From Vibrio crassostreae (GTDB taxonomy: Bacteria; Pseudomonadota; Gammaproteobacteria; Enterobacterales; Vibrionaceae), in NCBI RefSeq assembly GCF_024347415.1, contig NZ_AP025479.1, positions 62,001 to 126,000 on the forward strand: a stretch of DNA of 64,000 nt, in the 5' to 3' direction. Position 1 is the first letter of the stretch. Each line of letters begins with the position of its first letter. Positions 37,822 to 46,257 of the stretch are shown here, piece by piece. Both the position numbers and the translations under genes were made by a program. The notes under the pieces are model-generated. The model was not told the DNA's origin. It searched no databases and was given only the letters and a program-made list of their open reading frames with translations.

Positions 37822-37903
37822 CCACTGCTTACTCATATGGGAACATTTGAGGTTTATTCTTTTTCTGTACCATTTATAGCTGAGCATTAGGCTCAGCTTT
37901 TTT
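37822..37903 (+). ncRNA. Candidate copper-induced small RNA
   Basis: From the expected start near 37822 (6-7 bp after the TATACT at 37811) to the terminator T-run ending at 37903, the transcript would be about 80 nt. It contains no ORF with a recognisable ribosome-binding site; a 17-codon frame starting at 37840 ends in the terminator loop. Both promoter and terminator are strong, which is why I list it as an RNA rather than as an empty gap. No homologue is recognised. Confidence 0.45.
37878..37903 (+). terminator. Rho-independent terminator
   Basis: Arms AGCTGAGC (37878-37885) and GCTCAGCT (37891-37898) with a 5-base loop are followed by TTTTTTT ending at 37903. It lies 62 bp after the -10 element of the copper-type promoter at 37811. 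Confidence 0.8.
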
Positions 37904-38053
37904 ATTACCACTACTTAATAAACATTATTTCTATCTAATACGAAAAATCTGGTTCGCTCTTTTCACCAAAGAAACAAGTAGTACTGATATGAACTACTAG
38001 CAATAGACCTAAGGAAGAAGGCACCAATTTTCATATTTGTTGATCTTCCTAGC

Positions 38054-38880
38054 TTTGTTGCAGAAATCGAATGAACTAAATCTTACGAGCAGATCCGGGA
38101 TATTCATTCACTGACTTTGATTTCATGCAAAAACCTCGCTACCAAACCACTAACTGACCCAAGTACAATAACTCCTTAGTCAACTGAGGTTCACTCACGT
38201 TTTGGATTGACGAAGAGGCGATAACTGAGTGGAAACAACCTAAACAGGATAGACGTGGAAGACCACGTAGGTTTAGTGATTTAGCTATCACAACGACTCT
38301 CATGGTAAAGCGCACCTTTGCCTTACCCTTTAAGGCCGCTATTCAGCACCTAGCAATTGATGCAACTGGATTCCAAGTATACGTGAAGGCGAATGGAAAA
38401 AGTGAAAAAGCATGGAACCAATAGTAAGCGTCGAGCTTGGCGCAAACTCCATCTTACTGTTGATACCGATACTCATGAAATTATCGCAGCTGAGCTGACA
38501 CTATCAGGCGTAACAGATGATGAGGTACTACTAAAACAAACACGCCGAGCCATCAAGGAGATCTCTGGAAATGGCGCATACGATACAAGGGAGTGTCACA
38601 GGGCGATTAGAGTTAAGAAAGCTATCCCTTTAATCCCTCCACGTGAGGGAGCCGCCTTCTAGGAAAGGGCCATCCACACAATCTGGCGGTTAGCTGCCAG
38701 AAACTTAATGGATCGAACAAAAAGTGGAAACAGAAGTATGGTTATCACAGGCGTTCACTCTAAGAAACCGCAATGTATCGCGTGAAACAGCTACTTGGAG
38801 CCTCACTCACTCTTCATAATTACAATGCACAAGTTGGGGAGACTTACGCTCTGGGCAAAGCCCTCAACAAGTTAACAGGG
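38054..38880 (+). pseudogene. Decayed IS5-family transposase
   Basis: A second IS5-family copy on the plus strand. The left end GCTTTGTTGCAGAAA lies at 38054. The transposase text starts at about 38124 (MQKPRYQTTN) and runs through LTFWIDEEAIT, RRGRPRRFSDLAITT, then a deletion to AIQHLAIDATGF, then THEIIAAELTLSGVTDDEVL and the end of the catalytic part with stop codons and frameshifts. It is the same kind as the copy at 33112-35658 but heavily decayed and truncated at about 38880 into a chemoreceptor fragment. Confidence 0.8.
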
Positions 38881-38884
38881 ATAG

Positions 38885-39370
38885 GTAGGCACTCTCCAAA
38901 TAATTTTCTGATTGATAAAGCTGATCTGCTTACTCAGTTGAATTGATAAACCACCAATAGCTGTTGTATTTCTACGAGCAATTTCACCAACGGATTCAAG
39001 ATGTTCACAGACACGTTCCGCAACGACACTTTTCTGACCAGAAGCACTAGCAATTTGAGTATTCATATCAGAAATAATCGACACAGACTCTTCAATCGCC
39101 GATAGTGCATCTCCCATAAATCGACCCTATTCAACACTGGACAGGGTCTGATTTTTACCATCGTTCATTGTTTGAACAGCATCTTAAATTCCATGTTGTA
39201 GTTTTTCAATAATGGTATGTATTTGAGTTATTGACTCTCGAGTTCGCTGCGCAAGTAGCCTTACTTCATCGGCAACCCGCAGCCATGTCCCCCGCTCTTG
39301 CTACCTCAATAGCGGTATTTAAAGCAAGAAGATTCGTTTACTCTGCGACTTCATAGATAACATTTAATTA
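38885..39370 (-). pseudogene. Chemoreceptor (MCP) C-terminal fragment
   Basis: Remains of a methyl-accepting chemotaxis protein. Readable pieces include NLLALNTAIEVARAG (about 39320-39350), then the post-hairpin helix IEESVSIISDMNTQIASAS and EHLESVGEIARRNT. Frameshifts and stops break the frame, and the right half (sensor and membrane parts) is missing. The fragment is fused to the end of the decayed IS5 copy. It is not the receptor at 1-1408, which differs in sequence. Confidence 0.8.
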
Positions 39371-39386
39371 TACATGGAATCGGTAA

Positions 39387-39680
39387 CTAGCTTTCTTTTT
39401 CCATCATATTTTTTTGCATTACTTTGTCGCAACCTTTCTCAGACATCATCTAATGCATTTCAGTCATCATGGCATACATTTGCGGTATCATCTGCTGGTG
39501 ATTTTCCATGTTCTGCATCATATCCATCATCGGCATATCAGCAGATGAAGTCGCATTGCTGTCTGAACTGTGGTGTTGATTATGTGAACCTTCAGTAACG
39601 CTATCTTTTACCATATCCTGTGCAAATATTGGTGTGGAAATAAGGCTAGCGCTCAGCATTGTTGTAAGAACAGTTTTCAT
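39387..39680 (-). pseudogene. Met/His-rich periplasmic protein, with in-frame amber codon
   Basis: A signal peptide (residues 1-20, ending TPIFAQ) precedes a mature part rich in Met and His: HNQHHSSDSN, then MPMMDMMQNMENHQQMIPQM. After TEMH a TAG stop at 39450-39452 interrupts the frame, but the same frame then continues for 20 residues (MMSEKGCDKVMQKNMM, then EKES) to a second stop at 39387. The full form would be 97 residues. It is probably a copper-binding periplasmic protein. The stop could be a true inactivating mutation or a sequence error; the shortened 76-residue form might still bind metal. It is transcribed after the membrane protein at 39779-40102. Confidence 0.65.
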
Positions 39681-39778
39681 TATTCATTCTTATTCTCTTC
39701 TTTAAATTTAAAGTTATAGGCGTTATCAAAAGACTTAGGAATATTGGTTTCCTCATTCGTTGCTTTGAATGAGATAAA

Positions 39779-40102
39779 TCAAGCGCTAAATCGACCACCA
39801 TCATTAGTTTTATGCTCTACCTTTTGCACATCTTTCTTATGCTGCTGTTCTTGAGAATCATCCTGATCTGTTGTACTTCCTGGCATCATAAATTTCATCA
39901 TCACCCCGTGCATGACCAGACATAAAATCAGAGGCACAAGTGCGGTACCAAGCAAAGATGGACTAAACGAACTCATGGTTGAGGAGAGAACTAGGAACGG
40001 TATTCCGACCATCAGCAAAACACATAGAAGCATCACCCAACCATGGCCTTTGTGCTTACCGTGTCCCGAATGGCAACTGTGATTTTTATTGTTAGCTTTC
40101 AT
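39779..40102 (-). CDS. Small His-rich inner-membrane protein, copper-linked
   Basis: This 107-residue protein has a cytoplasmic or periplasmic His/Lys-rich head (HSCHSGHGKHKGHG), two membrane helices (about residues 23-44 and 51-72) and a charged tail. The start at 40102 is chosen because GGAG lies six bases before it. It follows a perfect CusR-like box at 40178-40193 and precedes the Met-rich gene, so both form a small copper-induced operon. It resembles small DUF2933-type proteins, but I am not sure of that name. Function is unknown; metal handling is an inference. Confidence 0.72.
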   Translation of the reverse strand: MKANNKNHSCHSGHGKHKGHGWVMLLCVLLMVGIPFLVLSSTMSSFSPSLLGTALVPLILCLVMHGVMMKFMMPGSTTDQDDSQEQQHKKDVQKVEHKTNDGGRFSA

Positions 40103-40137
40103 AACTTTCTCCAAATTACTTACTCTATCTAGTGCTG

Positions 40138-40193
40138 ATCTTAGCCTACAGGACCTGTCAGTAATCGGACGGTAATGATGACAATATTGTCAT
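40138..40193 (-). promoter_or_regulatory. CusR-like box and promoter
   Basis: Box ATGACAATATTGTCAT at 40178-40193 is a perfect palindrome identical in layout to the E. coli CusR site. On the minus strand the -10 element TAAGAT lies at 40143-40138, 34 bp beyond it. The box contains the stop codon of the tiny gene at 40190-40270. It drives the genes at 40102 and 39680. Confidence 0.78.
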
Positions 40194-40270
40194 TTTCTGC
40201 CGAGTTGTTTCCCCCAAAACCACCAGATGATCAGTACAATGGCTGTAATACCTATTACGTTCACCCACAT
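40190..40270 (-). CDS. 26-residue membrane protein downstream of copA
   Basis: This tiny gene encodes MWVNVIGITAIVLIIWWFW, then GKQLGRK: one membrane helix followed by a short basic tail. A strong ribosome-binding site AGGAGG lies six bases before the ATG at 40270. It starts 10 bp after copA ends and its stop codon falls inside the CusR-like box of the next operon. It likely is translated with copA, and may be a small partner or regulator of the pump. No known family name is certain. Confidence 0.7.
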   Translation of the reverse strand: MWVNVIGITAIVLIIWWFWGKQLGRK

Positions 40271-40279
40271 ATCAACCTC

Positions 40280-43000
40280 CTATTTATTACCGATAGAACG
40301 GCCAGGCTTGTATAAGCGCAAGCGGTTTGCGTTAGTGACGACCGTAACAGATGACAACGACATTGCTGCGCCTGCAATGATTGGGCTTAGAAGCCAACCC
40401 GTAAATGGAAATAGTAATCCTGCTGCGACTGGTATACCCAGGGAGTTATAAATGAACGCCCCCCAGAGGTTCTGTTTGATATTCGTCATCGTTGCACTGC
40501 TGATCCCTATAACATCTGAAATACCATGTAGAGAGCTTCGCATCAAAGTGATATCCGCACTCTCAATGGCAACATCAGTGCCACTTCCGATAGCAAACCC
40601 AACGTCGGACTGAGCAAGTGCCGGAGCATCATTGATCCCATCGCCCACCATGCCGACAACTTTTCCCTGTGCCTGAAACTCTTTAATCCAACGAAGCTTA
40701 TCCTCTGGCATTAGCCCTGCGTAAAACTCGTCAACATTTGACAAGCTCGCAACCGCCCTAGCCGTATTTTCGTTATCTCCGGTCAGCATGACTACATGAA
40801 TACCTTGTTTGTGAAAACGATCAATCGCACTTCGGGCATCTTCTCTTATAGGATCGCTGATACCAAAAAGAGCCTGAATATCGTTATCTACAGCGAAGTA
40901 CACCACAGTATTTGCATCTTGCTCCCACAGAATGGCGTATTCACTCACAGTCTCTGTTTTCAGTCCAAATCGATTCATCAGCTTATCGTTACCAAGGAGC
41001 AACCTTTTCCCGTTGTAGTGAGCCTGCACTCCCATACCGGTTAAGGACTCAAACTCGGATACTTGTGGTAACTCTTCAGATTGAACGTGGTGTTGCGCAT
41101 AACTGATTAATGCCTGCGCCAATGGGTGATTAGAGCCTTTTTCCAAAGACTCAACCAGCGACAAAATATTTTCTTCACCCGAAAAGACACGGAAGTTTGT
41201 GACCTCAGGTTTACCCTGTGTGATGGTCCCGGTTTTATCCAGTACGACAACATCCAATTCACTTGCCCGCTGTAAGGCTTCTCCGTTGCGGATCAAACCA
41301 CCAAACTCTGCCGCCTTCCCAACTCCAATCATGGTAGATATTGGTGTCGCCAGTCCGAGAGCGCAAGGACAAGCTATAATAAGTACTGAGGTTGCGGCAA
41401 CAATCATATAGGCCAGCGTTGGCTGCGGACCAACGTTGTACCATATCAAAGCAGTAATAATGGATAAGATCATAACTGTTGGTACAAAAACGGCAGAAAC
41501 CTTGTCGGCTAAGTGACTAATAGGAGGTTTCGAGTTCTGCGCATTGGAGACCATGCTGATAATCTGAGCAAGAACAGTGTCACTACCTACCTTTTTCGCT
41601 TCAAACACAAAACTTCCCTGACCGTTTATGGTACCTGCGGATACCTGACTGCCCTGTTGCTTCTCTATAGGAATCGGTTCACCGGTTAACATAGACTCAT
41701 CTATCGTCGTACACCCATCAGTGACCACACCGTCCACAGGAATATTCTCACCTGCTCTTACTCGGATCTTGTCACCTCGCATTACCTGTTCGACAGGAAC
41801 GGATACATCTTGTCCGTCTCGAATCACCACCGCTTTTTTTACTCTCAGATCAAGTAACCGTCTGATAGCCTGAGACGTTCTGCCCCTGGCCCGAACCTCA
41901 AGCGCTTGCCCAAGGTTAATCAAACCGATTATCATTGCGGTCGCCTCAAAATAGAGGTGTCTGGCACTTTCAGGTAACCATTGAGGTCCTAAAACTACCA
42001 CCATTGAATAGAGCCAAGCCGTCCCTGTGCCGAGTGCAATAAGGGTATCCATGTTGGCGTTACGATTTAAGAAAGCTTTCCAGGCACCCTTAAAAAAATG
42101 TCTGCCAGCTCGCCACAAAATAACCAATGTCAACAAACCTATACCAAGCCAGAGAGCTTGCTCTGAGAGGGTATTTACGTTCATAGGGCCACCCAGCAGA
42201 CCATACCCCATCAATGGAACACCCAATCCCAGACCGATAATACTTTGCCTGATTTTAAACTGATACTCTTGGGCTTCCTGCTCTGCTTTAATATCTTCCG
42301 TCTCATCAGCATCAACGATTTCACTGGCATCGTAACCAACCGCCTGAATCGCCTGAATAAGTGAAAGTGTTGATTGATGATACTGAACGGTCGCTGTACG
42401 GTTGGCAAAGTTGACATCCACCGATTCAACGCCTTCCAGATTTGTCAGAGCTACCTCAATGGTATTGACACAACTGGCGCATGTCACTCCCACTAAAGCC
42501 AGATTCACCGTCTGTTTTTGAGCAAATAAATCCATATAAACACTGGTCGTATTAGCTTCAACCACATCGGAAACAGCGGTATTCCGCTCTTCGTTTAGGC
42601 CACTGTATCCTAACTCTAGTAAAATACGTTCCACCTCTGAATCATTGACATGGCTATTGACAACTAACCGCTGAGCAAAAATGTCCACTGACACATCAGC
42701 GTTGTTATCAACATATCTAATGCCAGACGTGATTTTTTTAACGCAGTTTTGGCAAGAAACGTTAGCCAATGTTGTTTCGTATTGGTGAATTACGGGCAAA
42801 GTAACAGCATACCCAGTACTGGAAATAATTTGTATGGCGGTTTCTGGTTCCAATGTGGTAATAAGATCTACTTCATCGTTACTATTATTAATAACTAGCG
42901 AGATATCAGGATCGCTTTCCCTTAAAGCAGAAATGATCTTTGTAACACAATTGCCGCAACTGACACCTGATAACGCAAGAGAATATTGTTTAACCTTCAT
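40280..43000 (-). CDS. copA: Copper-transporting P-type ATPase CopA
   Basis: CopA exports Cu(I) from the cytoplasm. From the ATG at 43000 (RBS AGGAGG, spacing seven) it has 906 residues. Three heavy-metal-associated domains precede the membrane part: CGNC near residue 14, CQNC near 82 and CASC near 173. The membrane CPC motif (IACPCALGLATP) is near 547, the phosphorylation site DKTGT near 588, the HP motif (SNHPLAQA) near 624 and GDGINDAP near 787. All are intact. It overlaps the merR gene by 11 bp. Three HMA domains is more than the usual two. Confidence 0.96.
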   Translation of the reverse strand: MKVKQYSLALSGVSCGNCVTKIISALRESDPDISLVINNSNDEVDLITTLEPETAIQIISSTGYAVTLPVIHQYETTLANVSCQNCVKKITSGIRYVDNNADVSVDIFAQRLVVNSHVNDSEVERILLELGYSGLNEERNTAVSDVVEANTTSVYMDLFAQKQTVNLALVGVTCASCVNTIEVALTNLEGVESVDVNFANRTATVQYHQSTLSLIQAIQAVGYDASEIVDADETEDIKAEQEAQEYQFKIRQSIIGLGLGVPLMGYGLLGGPMNVNTLSEQALWLGIGLLTLVILWRAGRHFFKGAWKAFLNRNANMDTLIALGTGTAWLYSMVVVLGPQWLPESARHLYFEATAMIIGLINLGQALEVRARGRTSQAIRRLLDLRVKKAVVIRDGQDVSVPVEQVMRGDKIRVRAGENIPVDGVVTDGCTTIDESMLTGEPIPIEKQQGSQVSAGTINGQGSFVFEAKKVGSDTVLAQIISMVSNAQNSKPPISHLADKVSAVFVPTVMILSIITALIWYNVGPQPTLAYMIVAATSVLIIACPCALGLATPISTMIGVGKAAEFGGLIRNGEALQRASELDVVVLDKTGTITQGKPEVTNFRVFSGEENILSLVESLEKGSNHPLAQALISYAQHHVQSEELPQVSEFESLTGMGVQAHYNGKRLLLGNDKLMNRFGLKTETVSEYAILWEQDANTVVYFAVDNDIQALFGISDPIREDARSAIDRFHKQGIHVVMLTGDNENTARAVASLSNVDEFYAGLMPEDKLRWIKEFQAQGKVVGMVGDGINDAPALAQSDVGFAIGSGTDVAIESADITLMRSSLHGISDVIGISSATMTNIKQNLWGAFIYNSLGIPVAAGLLFPFTGWLLSPIIAGAAMSLSSVTVVTNANRLRLYKPGRSIGNK

Positions 43001-43436
43001 TTTTTTCCTCCTGAGAGGTAATCGATGGATGTTTATCTGACCAGTCTTCAATCAGGCAGCATATAGCCTTCCCGTCAGGAGTCATGTCTGGTTCATGTAC
43101 CCACTCGGAATAAGTTTCTTCCATAACAGCCAGGTGAATCTGATATTCTTTAATTTTTTGTTGTGTCTCAAAAATTATATCACTCAGCATTTTCCGTACT
43201 TTTGGACAGGGAGAATTTCCTTGCTGAGAATATTCTATGATCTCTTCAATCTGGCTTAAGCTAAAGCCAATACTTCGTGCATGACTAATAAACCGCAATC
43301 TATCCACAGCACTCGGTGGGTAAACCTTATAGCCGTTACTTGGGTCTTTTGTCGCAGAGATAAGTCCTTTTCTGGTATAAAAGCGAACCGTTTCCGCTGT
43401 AACTCCGACTGTCCGGGCAATTTCAGTTGTCAGCAT
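42990..43436 (-). CDS. MerR-family metal-responsive regulator
   Basis: This 148-residue transcription regulator has the MerR winged-helix start (TEIARTVGVTAETVRFYTRK), a long dimerisation helix with SLSQIEEIIEYSQQG and a metal-binding loop with Cys: CPKVRKML and, later, a CC pair in AICCLIEDW. The metal-responsive class is likely, with copper favoured by the adjacent copA; the exact metal is not proven. I choose the ATG at 43436. It follows the 37-residue gene at 43494-43607 and a 20-bp-spacer promoter at 43646-43677. It overlaps the copA start by 11 bp. Confidence 0.88.
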   Translation of the reverse strand: MLTTEIARTVGVTAETVRFYTRKGLISATKDPSNGYKVYPPSAVDRLRFISHARSIGFSLSQIEEIIEYSQQGNSPCPKVRKMLSDIIFETQQKIKEYQIHLAVMEETYSEWVHEPDMTPDGKAICCLIEDWSDKHPSITSQEEKNEG

Positions 43437-43493
43437 ACTTAACCCTCCGAATGGCAAAGAAATAATGAGATAACACAAAATTTCTATAGATAA

Positions 43494-43607
43494 TCAACCA
43501 AATAAAAAAACTAACAACACAATGACCGCTAACATGCCTAAAGTCACTTTCAACAATAATTTAGGGTCACTGGTTCCGCCATTAGGCGCTTTATTACAAC
43601 AACTCAT
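43494..43607 (-). CDS. 37-residue Cys-rich membrane protein
   Basis: This short gene reads MSCCNKAPNGGTSDPKLLLK and ends in one membrane helix (LGMLAVIVLLVFLFG). The CC pair near the N-terminus could bind Cu(I) or Zn. The ribosome-binding site AAGGAG lies six bases upstream of the ATG at 43607. It precedes the MerR regulator and copA in the same operon and is clearly related to the second small gene at 44009-44116 (CCN then PGG-type text). It is too short for routine annotation. Confidence 0.72.
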   Translation of the reverse strand: MSCCNKAPNGGTSDPKLLLKVTLGMLAVIVLLVFLFG

Positions 43608-43645
43608 AACGAACTCCTTACATATTTATCTATATTTCCATTCTG

Positions 43646-43677
43646 AGTTTAAAACCTGTGTGCGACACATATGTCAA
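43646..43677 (-). promoter_or_regulatory. Putative MerR-type promoter of the small gene, merR and copA
   Basis: On the minus strand a -35 TTGACA (43677-43672) is separated by 20 bp from a -10 TAAACT (43651-43646). Wide spacers (19-20 bp) are the mark of MerR-family control. A dyad TGTGT-CGC-ACACA lies in the spacer, as a MerR dimer would require. This would make the regulator autoregulatory. Confidence 0.55.
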
Positions 43678-43729
43678 GAGAATATCGTCAATTTTTTCGG
43701 TGCTCATTAGGGTCTAACCCTATACAATA

Positions 43730-44008
43730 CAAGAAGAGAACATGAAGATGAGTAACTTAGAATAAATTGATTATTAATCGCCAAGTTACATTCCCTATAG
43801 ATTTTACATAATCACCGACCTCTTCGTATTTTTAAACCCAGCTTATAGAAACCTGATAGACCTACGTATCCATATTATTGCGCTGCCCCGATGCGTTAAC
43901 GGCACATGTACTAAAAACCTTGTATATTGAACAGAAATAATTATTATTTGATATAATACAGCTACTGAAAGGAATAGCCGGAATGACTATTTGGCAGCAA
44001 AATGCTCG
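43730..44008. other. Gap without recognised gene
   Basis: About 280 bp between the copA promoter and the small gene at 44009. It holds a perfect dyad TAGGGT-CTA-ACCCTA just before it (43709-43723) but no gene. No transcription signal was assigned. Confidence 0.4.
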
Positions 44009-44116
44009 TTAGCCAAAGAAATAAGCCAATACTAAAAACACACCTAACCCTTTAAGGATGGTACCCATTTTATTACTATTGGGACCTCCAGCTGGAGGCC
44101 GATTACAACAAATAAT
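44009..44116 (-). CDS. 35-residue CC-motif membrane protein with ATT start
   Basis: The frame reads (start)-ICCNRPPAGGPNSNKMGTI, followed by a membrane helix (GLGVFLVLAYFFG). It matches the 37-residue protein at 43494-43607 in its CCN pair, PGG-like turn and terminal helix. Aligning the two puts an ATT at the start position (44116-44114) rather than ATG. GGAG lies five bases upstream, so the context of a real start is kept. Either ATT is used as a rare start, as in infC, or a point mutation has silenced the gene. It lies 74 bp after the DUF411 gene of the cytochrome operon. Confidence 0.5.
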   Translation of the reverse strand: MICCNRPPAGGPNSNKMGTILKGLGVFLVLAYFFG

Positions 44117-44190
44117 ATTTTCTCCATATCATTTGTTGAATATTGCGCCGTACTGAGGCTCTAAAACATCAGCATTACCGTTATCGAGTA

Positions 44191-44631
44191 CTAGTATTTT
44201 TTAAACAGACTGGGTTTACCTTCACTATCAAAAGCTACAACATTAAATCCTTGATATTTTTCTTCATCTCGGGCCATACCCGGCGAATAGCGAGGCATTC
44301 CCGGGACTGACAAACCTGATATATCCTGAGGTCGTTCTTTTAATAAACGAGCAATATCTGCTTCAGGAACGTGGCCTTCAATCATATAGCCATCGATAAG
44401 CGCCGTATGACATGAAGCGAGCTGTCTAGGCATATTGAATGGGACCTTTACTGAATCCCAATTTTCTTGTTTGTGAATATTGACGTGATATCCCGCCTTC
44501 TCCATTGTGGACGCCCATTGACTGCAACAGCCACATGTCGGTGACTTATAAAGCTCCACGACAGGCTTAGCGAAAGTGCTTGCACTAAAAATAAGAGCTG
44601 AAATAGCGGTAATATTAAGATACTTATTCAT
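44191..44631 (-). CDS. DUF411 periplasmic metal-binding protein
   Basis: This 146-residue protein has a signal peptide (1-22) and the DUF411 signature with a metal-binding CGCC motif (C33, C35, C36) in SPTCGCCSQWASTM, and the later SCHTALIDGYMIEGHVP. DUF411 proteins are linked to copper tolerance; a periplasmic copper chaperone role fits. It is the third gene of a minus-strand operon starting at 45828 under a CueR-like promoter. Confidence 0.92.
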   Translation of the reverse strand: MNKYLNITAISALIFSASTFAKPVVELYKSPTCGCCSQWASTMEKAGYHVNIHKQENWDSVKVPFNMPRQLASCHTALIDGYMIEGHVPEADIARLLKERPQDISGLSVPGMPRYSPGMARDEEKYQGFNVVAFDSEGKPSLFKKY

Positions 44632-44648
44632 TATAATTTTCCTTTTAT

Positions 44649-45290
44649 TCAGAACCTGAAGGACATATCAAGAACATGCTGGTTGTATTGCAATCTGTAT
44701 TCATCGGGTTGTGCTTTCCACGTATACGATTCTGTTGCATAGGGTTCGATTGAAAGTGTGTAACCATCACCAATCGGCATCAAAGACAAATCGATAGAGT
44801 CAAAAGTTTTGTTGAAGATAACCAGTTGATTATCTGATTCTTTATCAATTTCCACCTTGGTGTATGAAGCCTCTCCATCAATCGTCCACTCAATGATTTC
44901 CAATTTACCCAAAGCTTTGAGATATCCAGCCAGAGCATATTTATCTCCATCGCTAAGCGCATTATTCAGTAGCTTCATTGTTGGCTCATTCTGAAGGGCA
45001 TAATTTATCTGGCTTAGTGAATGATCTCTTATATTTCCCCCCACGTTACCGCCCCCTTGAGCAAACAGCCCGTGGCATGCGGTGCATCCATAGCCACCAA
45101 CCGTACGAAAAAGGTTTTGGGCTTGTTTAAATTCAGCAGAATCCAGTGCTAATGCTGGTACGTCTTGGTTCACTTCTTTCAAACCAGAGTCCCTCTCTGA
45201 GTCATGCATCCCCTCATGAGCGAATGCTGTGATCGAATTCAATACAAGTAGCAAGGCAGCAAAGCAAACTAAAGGTTTTCGAATACCCAC
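44649..45290 (-). CDS. Secreted c-type cytochrome, copper-linked
   Basis: This 213-residue protein has a signal peptide (about residues 5-24) and one c-type heme site, CTACH (C69, C72, H73), followed by the GGGNVGGNIRDHS turn and the heme-ligand region near M105 typical of single-heme class I cytochromes. A C-terminal beta-rich domain (135-213) of unknown type follows. It may pass electrons in copper oxidation or sulfur chemistry; that is inference. It lies between the small precursor gene and the DUF411 gene. Confidence 0.85.
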   Translation of the reverse strand: MGIRKPLVCFAALLLVLNSITAFAHEGMHDSERDSGLKEVNQDVPALALDSAEFKQAQNLFRTVGGYGCTACHGLFAQGGGNVGGNIRDHSLSQINYALQNEPTMKLLNNALSDGDKYALAGYLKALGKLEIIEWTIDGEASYTKVEIDKESDNQLVIFNKTFDSIDLSLMPIGDGYTLSIEPYATESYTWKAQPDEYRLQYNQHVLDMSFRF

Positions 45291-45435
45291 TGATGATTCC
45301 CCTTTTCGAGTTGATAGACACTACAAAAATAATCGTTAGTTAATAACGAAATTGAGCAGGTTATACAGACAAACTTCATGTAAGATAAACATGTCAAAGT
45401 CAATGTTAACGAGGATATTAGCCCTTTAGAAGAAA

Positions 45436-45828
45436 TCAGACTATTGGAGGGTGATTCAAAGTGCCTGTTACCGAGTTAACATACTCAGAAGTTTCCTTGA
45501 AGAAAGGGATACGTTGGGGGATTCGATAGTTTGTAATGATGACTTGAGAAATGAGCAGAGCGCTAGCTGCACAGCTCGAAGAGTAGCACGGATGCTCTGG
45601 ATTCATATCATTGGTTGAATCATGACAATCTGTTTCGGTCGTTATTGATTCTAGTTGTGATGACAAACACTTTAAATGCTCATAATGTGAAAGAAACGAT
45701 ACAGTTAAAGAGTCGCCCCTGTTTTTGAGCGGTATATTAAAAGAGGCACTGGCAGATACACTAGAGAACAATAAAGCAAACAGTGTGAGTCCAGTTAACC
45801 AAATTGTGTACAACGATTTTAGCATCAC
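45436..45828 (-). CDS. Small secreted or membrane protein, first gene of copper operon
   Basis: This 130-residue protein has an N-terminal hydrophobic segment (5-27) that may be a signal or anchor, then a Cys-rich middle (CLSS; CHDS; PCYSSSCAAS). It ends in NHPPIV. It is similar in layout and length to the protein at 56302-56697, which heads the cusCBA operon and ends RPPLA. Each leads a copper operon. Neither could be assigned to a family with confidence. It is preceded by a strong CueR-type promoter. Confidence 0.7.
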   Translation of the reverse strand: MMLKSLYTIWLTGLTLFALLFSSVSASASFNIPLKNRGDSLTVSFLSHYEHLKCLSSQLESITTETDCHDSTNDMNPEHPCYSSSCAASALLISQVIITNYRIPQRIPFFKETSEYVNSVTGTLNHPPIV

Positions 45829-45879
45829 AACCTCTCAGAAATCCTTACAAAATTGTGTTTATGACACAACCTAAAAGAA

Positions 45880-45910
45880 ATTATAAACCCTTCCCTTAGG
45901 GGAAGGTCAA
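45880..45910 (-). promoter_or_regulatory. CueR-type promoter
   Basis: On the minus strand a -35 TTGACC (45910-45905) is followed by exactly 19 bp and a perfect -10 TATAAT (45885-45880). The spacer carries the dyad CCTTCCC-CTAA-GGGAAGG (45906-45889), the well-known copper-responsive MerR/CueR signature. Its downstream operon is the gene set 45828 to 44191. Confidence 0.85.
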
Positions 45911-46008
45911 TAGTATTAATACTTCGCTTCACAATCATGCTCCATCACGTCTGGTTAACCCATTAAATCCGAGTTAATTTCCATACTATGCTGCATAGGT
46001 ATACCGAA

Positions 46009-46257
46009 TCAACTTGAAGATGCAAGCTTGAGAATCTGAAAATTATCATTAATTCGAGATGTCAAAGAGCCTGCGTTCTCTGGAAGAGTCACTGCAAAAA
46101 ATTGGTCTATTGCTGCCTTGAAGTCCCGTTTTCTTTTGAAGTAAACGTTGTTCCTCGACTTCTCATTCATTACTTTCCATAGCTCTGGACTTGCAACAGC
46201 AATTGTATCCTTGTGCACATCAAGCCCGATATAAGCAGAATAGTTGACGGATTCCAT
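46009..46257 (-). pseudogene. Chimeric transposase fragment: IS110 head, IS630 tail
   Basis: The first 20 residues (MESVNYSAYIGLDVHKDTIA) match the start of an IS110-family DEDD transposase. From about residue 24 on (PELWKVMNEKSRNN through TSRINDNFQ) the sequence matches the C-terminus of an IS630-family transposase. The joint lies near 46190. The 82-residue product joins two unrelated families, so it is a relic of recombination or an IS-in-IS deletion, not a gene. Confidence 0.75.

Noticed and set aside
43709..43723. Dyad TAGGGT-CTA-ACCCTA upstream of the copA operon
   Set aside because: No -35/-10 pair with proper spacing could be placed on either strand.
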